The notes: generated by a model from the letters alone, not told the origin. 64,000 bases of DNA from Chelydra serpentina (GCA_037349315.1 JBAIAC010000006.1:11629501-11693500), one strand, 5' to 3'; positions 1 to 12,100 are shown, counted from the stretch's first letter. Translations and numbers: made by a program.

Positions 1-1775
1 AGTATAGTCACCTTTTCCTGAGCTTTAGCAGGTAAGGTTATGATTCCACTGGGGACCAGCACTCCTTCAGGGAGCTCTCCTTTCACCGACTGCTCTACCA
101 TTGCTAAGGCCCCATTACTGCCTTTCAGCCAGGTGCTCATGACAAGCACTTCTTGCTCTGTCCTGGCAGGCACTACTAAGGGGGTTGTGCCCGCGTACTT
201 CAGTGATCCAATCGGTAGCTCAGATGTCTCTTTAGCGCTCTCAATTTTCCTATAGGCTTCAGCACAAAGCGTATGGATCATCAGGGTGTTCAGGTATTGG
301 TCCCCAGCCCGTCGTCTGCAGTAATCCGCGAGTACCTTGAAGAGGCTGGAGTTGGTCCCTATCAGTGCAGACACATCAGAGGCCCCTTTAGGGTCAGGGC
401 ATATTAATGCAGCTGTGTCTATCGCTTCTCTTACCCCCGCAACCTCCTCTGGGAATTCCAGGTGCACTATGACATATCCTTGGTAGGGGTATTCATCCAT
501 GCTGAGGCCACATAGGCCAAGGCCAGTCAGTGGCTGTATAGGAAGGTGCCTAAGCATGTGTTGGTAGAATGACTGAAATATAATAGTCACTTGAGATCCA
601 GTGTCAAGCACTGCTTTACACTCCGCCCCTTCAATCCTCACCATGACCTCTGCTCGAGGCCCTATGAGTCCTGTGGGGATCCCAGATGGACAGTCTTTTC
701 TGTGGGAATCTTCAAATCCTGCAGGCCTGGGTGGTCCACGTCCCTGGACCCTCTGGCAGCTACCGGATCTCTCCCAACTGATCCTCAGCTTTCCATACAC
801 TAAGGAGGGATTTTCTTCATTCCGGCACCTAGCAGCACTGTGCCCCTCCTGACCGCATCGGTAGCAGAAAATTTGCCCTTTCCCCCTTCGCCTGGATGGG
901 ACGGGGGCTTTAAATGCTGACCTCTCCATTGCCCCAGTGTGAGGTTCCTTACCCCTGGAAGCCTTAGCTCGGGCAATGGTGCTTTGCAGCTCAGCTATCC
1001 GTTCCGTCAGGACCTGCATTTGTTGAGCAAGTTCTTCTCTGGTGCTCACCATCAATACACTGGCAGTTTGCAGTGGTGTTGTGCTAGCCGGCTCCAATGT
1101 TTGGGCTTCCCAAAGCTCACTGGCAGCCTGCCTTTCTTCCTCCTCTCTGACCTCTTTTATTAGCTGGGAGTAACTTGGGGGATGTTCCCGTCGTTCTCTT
1201 AGCCGCAGATGAAGTAGAATCGGGTTCAGATACTGAGTTCCTCTTACAATTTGAGCCAGTCTGGTCTGATCCATCTGCTCAGCAGTCACTGCTCCCCTCA
1301 TGACAGCTTTCTGAAGCAGTCTCTCCAGCCTCTGTATATAGGCTGAAGCCTTCTCGCCCTTTTGCTGTCGGGAATTAAGGAACTTGCAGTAGCTATCTTC
1401 AGGGCCCTCTACGCTCCCAAATGTGTGATCAAGAGCCTCTAGACAGTCCCTCACACTGACCCCAGGGTCAATGAGCTTCAGAGTGCGAATCACATCTAAT
1501 GCTGGGCCGGCAAGGCTCTCTATTAGACATCTTCGCTTTTCTGCATCGGGTACAGCCCACTCCTGCAGCATTTCAGTGGTATGCTCTAACCAGGGTTCAA
1601 ACTCCTCCCCCCCAGCAAATGACCTTAACTTGCGACAAGAGTTTGACATAGCGTAGGACAGCACAACCTTTTCCAATGTTTGCCCCAGTGCTTTTGCCCA
1701 ATCATCGGCCGAGGCTGCAGCCCCTGACCTAGAGGCTGCTGAGCCGGGGCCCAACAAACCCGACATAGTAGCCAT
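1..1775 (-). CDS. PNMA-like Gag-Pro polyprotein of a Ty3/Gypsy-type LTR retrotransposon (3' part outside window)
   Basis: Reading leftward from the ATG at 1775-1773, the frame stays open for 591 codons and runs off the left edge. The N-terminal ~270 residues resemble the retrotransposon Gag fold found in vertebrate PNMA proteins, with charged helices and a segment built around LxGPALDVIRTLK. A CCHC zinc knuckle (CYRCGQEGHSAARC) lies at residues 304-317. An aspartic protease active site (LDTGSQ) lies near residue 389, in the same frame without a stop. Gag packages element RNA; the protease cleaves the polyprotein. The primer site and LTR sit directly upstream, which makes this a mobile element rather than a domesticated PNMA gene. 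RT, RNase H and integrase would lie left of position 1. No frameshift or stop is visible, so the copy looks young. Confidence 0.8.
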   Translation of the reverse strand, partial: MATMSGLLGPGSAASRSGAAASADDWAKALGQTLEKVVLSYAMSNSCRKLRSFAGGEEFEPWLEHTTEMLQEWAVPDAEKRRCLIESLAGPALDVIRTLKLIDPGVSVRDCLEALDHTFGSVEGPEDSYCKFLNSRQQKGEKASAYIQRLERLLQKAVMRGAVTAEQMDQTRLAQIVRGTQYLNPILLHLRLRERREHPPSYSQLIKEVREEEERQAASELWEAQTLEPASTTPLQTASVLMVSTREELAQQMQVLTERIAELQSTIARAKASRGKEPHTGAMERSAFKAPVPSRRRGKGQIFCYRCGQEGHSAARCRNEENPSLVYGKLRISWERSGSCQRVQGRGPPRPAGFEDSHRKDCPSGIPTGLIGPRAEVMVRIEGAECKAVLDTGSQVTIIFQSFYQHMLRHLPIQPLTGLGLCGLSMDEYPYQGYVIVHLEFPEEVAGVREAIDTAALICPDPKGASDVSALIGTNSSLFKVLADYCRRRAGDQYLNTLMIHTLCAEAYRKIESAKETSELPIGSLKYAGTTPLVVPARTEQEVLVMSTWLKGSNGALAMVEQSVKGELPEGVLVPSGIITLPAKAQEKVTI

Positions 1776-1869
1776 TACGCAAACAGTAATTTCCTCAAAA
1801 TATAAACAGAATTATTTCCCAATGTAGCGGATCACTCAACAAGTGCTTGCGAGGGGTACTGACCCAGGT

Positions 1870-1887
1870 ATCCCGGACGAGCCCCCA
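1870..1887 (-). promoter_or_regulatory. Retrotransposon primer-binding site, tRNA-Pro type
   Basis: On the minus strand this reads TGGGGGCTCGTCCGGGAT. That is the classical tRNA-Pro primer-binding sequence, also used by murine leukaemia virus. It starts four bases after the LTR end at 1892 and about 95 bases before the Gag start codon, as expected for minus-strand DNA priming. Confidence 0.9.
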
Positions 1888-1891
1888 AAAA

Positions 1892-3091
1892 TGTAACCCT
1901 TCTGCCAGTCAGAGTCGGCAGCAACAAGGGCCGGGTTCCGTATCTAGGGGTTCCATTCCAATAACACAATGCAAAAACCGGCTCGAGCCCCCACCCAGTG
2001 ACCTGGGACAAATATATATCACCCCCCCTGGGCGCCTCTAAGAGGCAGTACTTCCCCTCTCGCAAGCACAGAGTCTGAGTGTAGAAAAACCTTTTAATGA
2101 CAGAGAGAAACAATGCGGCCTTTTGCTGGGGAAACACCACATCTAGGATTTGTAAACCAAACTGTGAGCAATGACCCACCCCAGCAAATTGGCCATGTCC
2201 TTTCCCTTTGGTTCTTGAGTCCATCAACCCCAAAAATCACCCAAAGTCCCAAAAGTCCAACAACCCAAAAGTCCAGACCCAGAGTTCAAAAGTTCATCTG
2301 CAGAGTGTTACACCCCCTCCAGTCTGGGTAGAAATGGGGAGGGGAGAGGTAAGGGGCACCTTACGTGGCTCGAAGCTGACTGCCCCGTCCCTTCATGGTG
2401 CTTCGCTCGGCTCGGCTCTGCTCTGCTCCGCCAGCCATCCCACGAGTCACTCCGTTCGGCTGTCCCGCCAACTGTCCCGCTCTGCCAGCAGCTCCGCTCC
2501 ACCAGTCGCTCAGCAATAGATCTTCTGGCTCCCCCACTACTTAACACAGTGCTCAGTGATTTCAGCTCATAACAATTCCAGCTTGTAGTTAGGGGAGCCT
2601 TCGTGCTCATTTGCACACTTAGTCCATAGTAATTCCAACTCAGCAGCCTGTGAATAGACTCCTAAGGAACTCAAAATTAGCTCTGATATTCCACAGGAGA
2701 GAGAGAAGGAGGTGTAATTGACATTTAGGACCCTCAGAAGAGGCCCATGCCACCAGATACAAATACCTGCCCCCAACCTCTCTCAATTCACTGGGTTTTG
2801 GAATCCATGTCCCTCGCCTAGCAAGTGCTGCTTAGCTAAGGGCGAGTCCCTTCCTCATAACAAAAGCCCACTGTCCTTGATTCACATAATCAGGGTAACA
2901 ACACTTTAGTCTTCCTGCCCCAATAACAGAGAAACTGGGGCTCCCACAGCAGTCAAGGTGACCATTTGGGCAAGCGGTCCATCATGCTTTGCAGGGTGGG
3001 TGTGTCCATGCAAACAAGATTAGCCCCTGACATCCCTTTCCACAACTCACCACCAGATGTCAGGGTAGAGCTCATCCTGACTCTGCTTACA
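1892..3091 (-). repeat. 5' LTR of the PNMA-like Gag-Pro element
   Basis: The left boundary (TGTAACCC on plus, GGGTTACA on minus) is fixed by the adjacent primer site and by a second copy starting at 5279. The right boundary at 3091 (GCTTACA) is inferred from the TG...CA rule and the matching termini, giving about 1200 bp. A minus-strand ATTAAA polyadenylation-type signal lies at 2092-2097, about 200 bp from the LTR end. The target duplication cannot be checked because the other LTR is outside the window. Confidence 0.7.
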
Positions 3092-3640
3092 CAAGGTTGT
3101 GTGTTAAACAGATCCACACAAGTGTAGTCCAGCACACACATGCTTTTGGTGATCCGCTTTTGGTGCAAACTATTTATTTCAATGGAGCTGTGCCTATATA
3201 CACCAACAGAGGGTCTGACCCCAGATATTATCCTTCAACGTCCTGCACAGCTCCACCCTGGTTTGCATCTTCTTTGTTGTTGCGTCCCCTATCTCTGATC
3301 GGCCAAGAACGCCAGCGTTGACCTCCCATTTGGTTTTTTTCTCCACTTCCCACCTTGTTGCCTTCATTCATGCTTCCCACTTTGTATGGGGCCTTTGACC
3401 GAACCTCAAGTGCATGGATGCTGGAATAAACATCGGTGGAGTATCTAGACTACCATTTACAAGTACATTGGTTAATCTGAGTTAATTGGCAATCAAATAA
3501 TTTGAGTTAAAACAGGACCACAGATTCTCAACTAAACAAACCCACTAGCCTCATTCAGGGATCTCACAATTTAACCACTGTTAGTTCCAGTTTGTCACGC
3601 ATAGTATCAAAGAGCCACAGTTACATGGTACAGCAACTCA
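3092..3640. other. Unassigned intergenic sequence
   Basis: No exon-like conservation or clear repeat is seen between the LTR and the old CR1 fragment. Short open frames here have no recognisable domain. Confidence 0.4.
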
Positions 3641-3649
3641 GCACACTTT

Positions 3650-4215
3650 TCATAGATTCCTAGAGTTTAAGGCGAGATGTGAACATTAGATCATAGTCTG
3701 ATTGCCTGTATATCACAGGTCCTTAAATTTCACTATTATCCCTGTATTGAGCATATATTGTGTTTGACTACGTCTATCATCCACAAAGGATGATAAACAG
3801 TCTTGATCTGCAGATATCACGAGCTGGAGAATCCGTCACCTCCCTTGGTAGTTTCTTGCAGTGGTTCACCCTCACTGTGACCAATTCATGCATTAGTTCT
3901 CATTTGACTTTGTCTGAATCCGGCTTCCAGACATGGATACTTGTTATGCCTTTCTCGGGTAGATTAACAAGACCTTGAGTACCCAGTATTTTCTCCCCAG
4001 GAAGGTACTTCTACATTGTAATCAAATCACCTCACAATCTTCTTTTTGATAAATTAAACACATTGAGCTCTTTAAGTCGCTCACTGTATGACATTTTCTC
4101 CAGCCCTTGAATAATTTTTGTGGCTTCTTTCTGCACCCTCTCCCATATTGCAACATCCTTTTTAAAATGTTCTCTTTTCCCTGCTGCTCCCAGCCTTCCA
4201 GCTCAGTGACTGTGG
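3650..4215 (-). repeat. Old CR1 LINE fragment, 3' half
   Basis: The order of motifs matches the minus strand of other CR1 copies in the window: a tail-like stretch after TCATAGATTC, then decayed ORF2 C-terminal sequence ending near CTTTCTGCACCCTCTCCC. It is strongly diverged and lacks long open frames. Confidence 0.6.
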
Positions 4216-4782
4216 GATTTCTCCAACCATCCCGCAGGGCAGGGATGCACAAAAGGGTAGACAGGATGAAGAGGCAGGGGCAGAGTGTGTGTGTGTGGGG
4301 GGGAAGAGCCCCATTCACCCCCCACAAGGATGAAACAGGCTGATGCCACCACCAATATTAAATCCACACCCACATGTTTTTATAGCTGAAGTTTCTGGCT
4401 GTATGCAAATTATTTTCCAATATGCAAAATTGCCAATTTGCTTAAATCATTAATGGGGCACAAGTTCCTTAACTTTTTTCCTTAGCTGGTGGCAACTCTA
4501 GAGCAAGGATCATTTCTCATCCAAACTGAGAGTATGGTCACAACATCATCCCACATATCTCCCCACTCCCTTGGGTCACTGTCTTTCATCAAGGGTGACG
4601 TGCGGGCAATTACTGTGGCCATGAGTGATAGTCAAGAGGCAGCCAGCAGAAAGTGAGGTGACATACGACCAGGTTTGAATGAGACATGCTATGACAGGTG
4701 TCCCGCTGTTCTGCTCAAACCCCAGTTTCACTAGAACCAGGATAACCCTAGTAAACCAGGATGTCCATCCATTCCATCCCCA

Positions 4783-5278
4783 GTACTCTTCAAAGGAAGG
4801 CGCTGCAGATAACATTTCCATAACAAATGATTTTTCACTGGCAATAATGGGGTTAAGCTAGGCATCATGGGATAGGGAGAGGGGATAAAACCTGTTGTAG
4901 ACAGACATTTTAAACACTCAGTTTGTGGACATGGCTGGATTAGGCTGCATTCTTACCATAACATTTTTTCAGAAAATTCCTGACTAGCACGATATCAATC
5001 CCAAAGAAATGACGCTGGCAGATCCAATTGTCATACTGCTGCTGTTTGCGGTAACTTTTATTTCTATTGTCACTATGAAAAGGGGCTGGAATAAGAAAGC
5101 CTGACTGAATTTCCCTCCAAGACCAAGACCTTTACCCGTCCTTGGAAATCTACACCAGCTGAACCTGAAGACACCTTACTGAACTTTGCTTGAGGTAACA
5201 CTTTCAAATGCGATGGACTGGGCAGGCTGTACGTGATCGCATAGTTGTAAATGGCGGATGGAAAAATGCAAGATAAGT
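4783..5278 (+). pseudogene. Inverted partial duplicate of CYP2 exon 1 and its flanks
   Basis: About 495 bp here is the reverse complement, with moderate divergence, of the interval from roughly 22953 to 23447 at the start of the CYP2 gene. It covers upstream sequence, exon 1 and the first ~85 bases of intron 1. The duplicated exon (5009-5194) keeps the 186-base length and a GT donor. It has two stops: TGA at 5102-5104 (codon 32, Cys in the intact gene) and TGA at 5180-5182 (codon 58, Arg in the intact gene). No further plus-strand CYP2 exons follow, because an LTR fragment begins at 5279. It is therefore a dead copy. The left homology edge is near AGTACTCTTC at 4783. Confidence 0.88.
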
Positions 5279-5597
5279 GTAACCCTTCTGCCCGTCAGAG
5301 TTGGCAGCAACAAGGGCTGGGTTCAGTACCTAGGGGTTCCTTTTCAATAACACAAGGCAAAACCGGCTCGAGCCCCCACCCAGTGACAATTACAGAGGCG
5401 CCCAGGGGGCTGGTATAAGAGGCAACACTTCCCCTCTCGCAAGCACAGAGTCTGAGTGTAGCAAAAACCTTTTTAATAAAGGAGGGAAACAATGCAGCAT
5501 TATGTGCGGAAACAGCACAAGCAGGATTCATAACACAAACCATGAGCAAAAGACCCACCCCCAAGTAAGTATGGCCATGTCCTTTCCTCCTCAGGGT
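5279..5597 (-). repeat. LTR fragment of the same family as the LTR at 1892-3091
   Basis: It starts with TGTAACCCTTCTGCC, like the LTR at 1892, and matches it with modest divergence through the CTCTCGCAAGCACAGAGTCTGAG block and the minus-strand ATTAAA signal. Similarity stops near 5597 where the foldback repeat begins, so about 320 bp of a 1.2 kb LTR is left. It directly abuts the duplicated CYP2 intron sequence. Confidence 0.85.
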
Positions 5598-5744
5598 CAG
5601 TGCTTCTATATCCTGGGAAATTTCCCCAAATCTGGGAATTTTTGAGTAAAATGTTTTGAATGAAAATTCCCAATTTCCTAAGTTGAAACATTTTACTAAA
5701 AAATTCCCAGATTTAGGGAAATTTCCCAGGGTATAGAAGCACTG
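5598..5744. repeat. Foldback (hairpin) repeat, MITE-like
   Basis: The left arm starts CAGTGCTTCTATATCCTGGG. The right arm ends with its near-perfect reverse complement, CCCAGGGTATAGAAGCACTG. The two ~60-base arms are joined by a short loop and account for almost the whole element. No coding capacity. A target duplication could not be fixed with confidence. It ends about 45 bases from the CYP2 polyadenylation signal. Confidence 0.75.
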
Positions 5745-5787
5745 GTTGGAAATGGATATTTCACAACATTGCAAGAGTTATATATGT

Positions 5788-5793
5788 TTTATT
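5788..5793 (-). terminator. Probable CYP2 polyadenylation signal
   Basis: The minus strand reads AATAAA 180 bases past the CYP2 stop codon, in a normal position for a vertebrate 3' UTR. Inferred from motif and distance only. Confidence 0.55.
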
Positions 5794-5972
5794 GTTTTCT
5801 GGTAGAAATTAGCAGGTTACAGTGGTTTCCAAGGCATAGAGTAAAATGCTCTTAAGATATCCATAGATACTGAAAATAAAGATAGATCACATGCAGCCGG
5901 CTGTATCTGAGAGGGATAAGCAGTAGGATGAAGTGAGGTTGAGTTTGTGCGACCTTCCCAAGAAGCTGTAGT

Positions 5973-6160
5973 TTATCTGCGTGACACAGCACAGATCTTA
6001 TGGGGCATTGGGGGTGTGGTAAACCCAACCGCCGGGGTGAGGTCCAGGTCTGAGCTGGTAACTCCAGTAGGAGGATGGAAAGTGAACCTCTGCAGGAGGC
6101 TTGTAAAGAAGAGGAAGAGCTCCATTTTGGCAAGAGTCTCGCCTGCACAGATTCTCCGAC
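5973..6160 (-). CDS. CYP2 exon 9 (heme ligand and C-terminus)
   Basis: 188 bases, starting after ...TTACAG. It encodes (G)[18 protein letters not shown], with heme-ligand Cys439, and ends at the stop at 5973-5975. Confidence 0.9.
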
Positions 6161-9100
6161 CTGTAATGAAATTCACCAAGGATGGAAGGATTTCAAAAGT
6201 AGCAGCAACACAACAGATTTTATTTTTAACTCTAGGAAAGATCTGTTGATAAGCGCTTAGCAATTATTAGCTAATTCATCCTCACAACACCATCTCAGAA
6301 AGTAAGTCTTATCACCTCCATTTTACAGATGGGAAAATATGGCATAAAGTGGGTAAGTGACCTCTTTGAGGTCACACCGGATGTACCGGGCAAAGGAAGG
6401 ACTAGAAATCAAAAGTTCCCCGTTCCTAGTACCTTGCTCAGTCCACCGGACCATAAGGTCATCCAGGCAAGCTAGTGCCCATATGCAAGGGGACAGACAG
6501 AACCTCCTGAACAACCTAAAGGCTGGAAGGGAGCACGCTGTATTCTCTCTAAGGACCATTTTTGCTTGCTCGAGGATCACCAATGACAGGTTTTGGCAAG
6601 AGCCATCTCCAGCTCTCCTTTGGCTCAGGGTCCAGAGTCCACAGCAATGTTCCCTCTAATTTTTGACAGGCTGTGTGTGCAAAAAATTTCTTCTGTGCAA
6701 ATTGTTGTGCTTCTGTGCAACTTTTTGTGCGCGCAGTGTTTCGCCCTGTGCCCATTTAGGATCTGTGTGCGCACGCACACACACACAGCTTAGAGGGACT
6801 CCACAGCCTTTAAGATTTCAGAGTGTCTGGTTCTGGATTTTGGTCCATCTCTGGAAACAATGTGATTTCCACGCTTAGTCCTTTCATGTCTCTTATTCAG
6901 CAGGGCTTAGAAGTGTAATGGAAGTAGCAAACTCAACCTACAGAGACAAGGAATATCTAGCATTGCTCCGGAGTGTATCTGTCTAGCCAACTGCAGAGCA
7001 GCATTGAGAGAGTTTCCCCAGCCCTTCTTTGAATGCAAGGGCAGACTGAGATCCAACATGGTGCTTTAGAAGGGGGAAGATACAAGACAAAGGCAAACTG
7101 CTGTCCTTGAAGGGAAGTTACCTGCTGAAAAAGGCATGAATGCCTCATTCTTCACAAACTTTCCATCTGTGCTGAGGAAATGCTGAGGATAGAATTCTCC
7201 AGGCTTCTCCCACTGAGTCTTGTCATACAAAACAGAGGCCAGTAAGGGGATGATATAAGTACCCTAAAAAGCATCACAAAATAAAAATTAGAACAGTCAA
7301 AACTTTTCCATAAAACTGTGATTTCAATAAAAAAAATGATGGTATTTTGTTGGCAACAAAAAAAATTGTGGGAAAATTCCATTTTCGGCAACATTTTCCC
7401 CAAACTAAATTTTTTTTCCTTATAACCAACATTTTTACTAAGAACAGTTTTTGAAAATAGAAATTTTTTTTACAAAAAAATTACCTTTAAACCGAGAACC
7501 AGCTTCTCTGTTTTTTCCTGAAAATTTCTATGAACTTGAAAAAAACAAACCAACCCTCAATTAAAAAATAAAATCCTTAAAATAAATAAAATAATAATAA
7601 TAATAATAATAATAAAATTGCATTTTTCTACCAGCTGGAATAAAAATATCAAATTATTGTAGGAAATATGCTAATCTCCTAGAACTGGAACAACCTTGAA
7701 AGGTCATTGAGTCCAGTCCCCTGCCTTCACTAGCAGGACCAAGTACTGTCCCCTGACAGATTTTTGCCCCGGATCCCTAAATGGCCCCCTCAAGGATTGA
7801 ACTCACAACCCTGGGTTTAGCAGGCCAATGCTCAAACCACTAAGCTATCCCTCCCCCATTGACCATAAACTGTGAGCTTCATTCAGAAAGATAACGGGCC
7901 AGATCATCAGATGGTGTAAACTGGCATAGCTCTGCTCACTTCATTTGCACCAGCTGAGGATCTGATCCAGGAACAGTATCCTGCAGATATATGCCTTCTG
8001 GGGGTGCCCAGAGCTGGGGCTCTTTCCACTTCTCACCCTGCCTTCTTAATACTTCATGTCTTCATAGTTGACAAACTCTCAGGACAGCATCCCCCCCGTC
8101 CTCTTTCCCATACACATGTCAGAGGTTTGAACCAGAGCACTGCAGACATCACTGCATGTATTACTTTGTGGTTTGTCTTATCTGAGCTCAGCAGCTAAGA
8201 AGTTTAAAGTTTGATTAGTCTGTGAATGGGAGTTGTCCAGATTAAGTCAAGAATGCTGCCAGAAGTGGTGAGGCTGGCTTCCTGCCCTATGAGCCAGCAC
8301 TGACTGTGCTGGGTGGGGGGCGGGGTGGTGTGTTGTTGTTCGGGAAGGACTCAGCTTCGGTGAACTCATCACCACATGTGATGACAAAGTGCTCACAGAG
8401 CATTCAAGCTGCTGTCAGTGTCGTGATAGAACATCTTTAGTTCTCTTAAGTTAAAGAGAAAAGGAAATACTCAAAAAATGTCCTCCCTTCTCATTCAAAT
8501 CTGCTTATGTGATTGTGTGTCTCTTTAGGGTTGTGCTAACCCCAGTGAGGAGAAGGGCCTACTACTTTATCAGGAGCTAACAGAGTAACTCCTTTAGCTC
8601 CAGTTAGATGGGCTAGTACTTTTGATGCTGAAGCCCTCAGGTTCAATCCCTACTGATCACCCTGATGTTTATGTGCATGAGGTCATGTGATATCTTGTCT
8701 GGAGGAATTTAAATAATGTTATTCTGTTTTAATTGGTGAGTTTGAAAATCCTGGTAATTAAAGTACCTCTTAAAAACTTACTTTAGGAATAACATAGCCG
8801 TTAAGTCTGACATCCTCAGTAGTCTCATGAGGCAAGCTCATTGGCAGGATATTAGCAAACCTCTGAATTTCATGGACGACTGCGTCTGTATACGGCATTT
8901 GTGTCCGATGTTCATAACGAAGCTGGGCAGATCCTATAACTCTTTCGATCTCTTCGTGGACTTTTTCTGAACAATTAAAAGAGAGTGAAAGCAGGTGCTC
9001 AGATACTATGGTGGGGGGAACCCCTATGAGAAACTAGACAGAGGCCTTGGCTACACTTGCAGATGTACAGCGCTGTGAGTTAAGGCCGTCTTCGTACAGC

Positions 9101-12100
9101 TGAGTAGGGAAAGCGCTGCAGCCTCTCCACACTGGCAGCTGCCAGTGCACTAATGTGGCTACATTTGAGGCATTTGCAGCTGTATTGGGAGCGGTGCATT
9201 ATGGGCATTCAAATGGCTGCAACGTGCTTTTCAAATGGGGGGGTGAGGGGGAGTGTGACAGGGAGCATGTTGGGAGAGAGAGTGGATTTTTGGGGTATCC
9301 ACAGAGTGTCAGCTCATTATCTCCTAAGTTTACACAACTCCACATCCCCCGCCTCTCTCTCAATCACTGAAAGCAAGCAGCAGGGACTTTGTTTGTTTTT
9401 AAAGAGCAGATAAAAGAGAACTCGGGGAAACGGAGCCCTCCCCCCCCCCGCCGTTCTTTCCCGACCCTCCCCCCCCCTTCTCTCTCCAAGCCAACTTTTC
9501 TGCCGGCATTCCTAACGGAGCCCCCCTGCCTGAAACAGTAGCTGTGTTTGCTTTTTTCTGTAAAGCAGCTCCAGATGGAGCTCTGAACACCAACCCGGAA
9601 GTGCCGTTTCAAAACAAAGGGAGCTTCCGGAGGTAAGTTACTATGAATTCCCTGGCTACATTGAAGCAACAGCGTTGCCGCCACTACGCAACAACTCTTA
9701 TTCCTCTCCGAGAGCAGAAGTACAAGCAGTGCTGTAACTGAGGAGATGCAGCGCTGCACGTGCCTTGCAAGTGTAGCCAGTTAGTGAGTTACAGCGCTGC
9801 AGGCAGTTTTATTGCCCTGTAACTTGTGAGTGTAGCCAAGGCCAGAGAGAAGAAAACATACAGCTGACAGCTGCTGAACAATATAATCGACACTCTTTAG
9901 GACACAAACATCTTGTTTCTAAAATGCTGCTGCTGATCACCTTAGTTACCAAGGCTGAAATGGAACAAGGCTTAGATGGGTAATTTGGGAGCGGAGGTAA
10001 GCGTGCCTCTTCTAGCTGTGTATAGTAGTAACCTACTGAGTGCAGAGAAGGTACTGTCTCAGTGCAAAGGGTAAGACCATGAGGTGCTAAACATCCTTAA
10101 ATTCCACTGATTAATGAGAGTTGAGTGTGCTCCGCATCTGCTATGATCAGGCTCTTGAGGTTTACAGTACACTGTGGTCCCTTCCATCCTTAGTGCAGTC
10201 CAGGATTTAGGGAGACCCTGTGTGGGGACATTAGGCAGCAAAGAGTGATTTAGTCAGAGAGCTAAATGACCAGGGAAAACTCAGGGTCCTCTCTGAGCAG
10301 CCTCAGTAAAGAATTCCCTTTACTTTCATGACAGCCGAGTCTGTTTTCTCCCTACTGCGAGGGATGACATCATGCCAGAGGTCTTGTGCTTGAACATGGG
10401 TGAGGACTGTGGTGTCTGTATGTGTATGGACATCGTTTGTACAAAAGCACACTCAGTACATACAGAGCAGAGCAAGAGAAGAGATGAATACTCAGAAGGG
10501 CTCCGAAATCTTACTCTGAATGGCTGGGTATTTCATCATAAGCAAAAGGCCCCAGCGGAGTGTGGTAGAAGTTGTTTCCATACCAGCCGTGAACAGATTA
10601 GTCACCAGGCTTTGCAAATTCTCATTTTTGAAATGGGAATTGGGATTAGATTTTTCCTGTAAATACAAAACTCTCAGTTAAAGTTTAAAGAATATTTGCA
10701 ATCAGGGAACATCTGCATTAACTGTCCCTCCCCCCCCCCTCCACTTCCTCACCCCGTCGGTACCTCCTGCTGCCTGATGAGAAAGGCATCAATGAAACTT
10801 CTCTGGTCATTGGGATCTAATTCCTTCAGGTGTTCGATGAAAGTCTGCTGAATAAAGGAGTACAGTTCTTGCAGATTATTAAAGACAGTCTTGTGATTTC
10901 CTGGTAGGAACCCAAGAGAGGGAAACATATTGAACACCTAAAGGAAGGGAATAGCACAGTTAGCAAAAGGAAACGCAGATTATAATGGTTAACAAATCAT
11001 TCATGATCAACATGTGGCTTTACAGTAATATGTATTGGGATGATGAACATGGCCTTGTAAATAATAGGGCCTGTTTCTATAAGCCTTCCATGTGCAGAAC
11101 ACCCATTGAGGTCAATGAAACAACTCTTGGAACTCTTCTTCTTCTTCTTCTTCATATGACCGGTGTAGATGTAGAGCAACAACTATAAGTTTACATTCAG
11201 ATGGTTAAACCAGCTAGACTCCTGGGATGTGTCTATAACCTTTTTACCCTAACACTTTATGCCGTCACTGCCACTGGTGCTGTTGTGCTGATGATAGCAA
11301 TGGTGGGAGAGCTTGTGTAGACTGGTCACCGGCCTTTTAACAGCCTTGTCAATTGACTTTGTTTTAGAAAGGATATAAACTCATGCTTAGGGCACAAGCC
11401 AGTCAGCTAACTGATAGTGGTGAGGATTATGGGCAGGATTTTCCATGGACAGGTTATTCACTGTAGGCAAGTTATTCCACAATTGCCCGTCGTAAGGATT
11501 TCTTGCTTGTTCCCCTGGAGCATCTAGTGTTGCTTCCTGTTAGAGATGTTAGAGCTGCTCAGCAAGTCTTAGATGAAATGGTTCAATCAGCAAATCCCAA
11601 TTAACTGAAACTAGAACTTGTCAAAGAAGCATATTGTTTCGATGACATTTTCAACAGGAAAGGTTTCGCAGCTCCAGGATGGGATTTTTGGCCAAACCTG
11701 AAAGGGATGGCGGGGAGGGGGACACAAACAATTCCCCGGAATAGCCAACAGCCCTGTGTTTAGGGCATTCATGCAGGATATAGGAGACCCACGTTTAAAT
11801 AGCTGCTTTGCCTGATTCTCCCACACCCGAGTTGAGGGCTCTAATCACCGTGCTACTGGATAATCTGGGATTAGGATCTCTCTCCTTTGGAAATATTTTG
11901 AAATCCCCAAAATGGACAAGGGATCAACCAGACTAACTGATATTACCGTAACCATGGGACTCCCACAAAGCCGCACACTTTCATTAATTAAATGGATAAG
12001 CCTGAGAAACTTTGGATCCTCATAATCAAACCGGTGTCCGAGCATTATCGACACAATGACATTGGAAACGGCAACATTCAGCATCTTCATGGTGTCAAAG

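Noticed and set aside
1..1775. Domesticated PNMA/CCHC host gene
   Set aside because: An exact tRNA-Pro primer site and an LTR lie directly upstream, and an LTR relative occurs at 5279, so a mobile element is the simpler reading.
5009..5194. Plus-strand P450 exon as the start of a second functional gene
   Set aside because: Two stop codons, no following exons, and clear homology to the inverted intact exon 1.
9364..9759. 131-codon minus frame
   Set aside because: Falls inside a terminal-inverted-repeat element with poly-C tracts; no domain.
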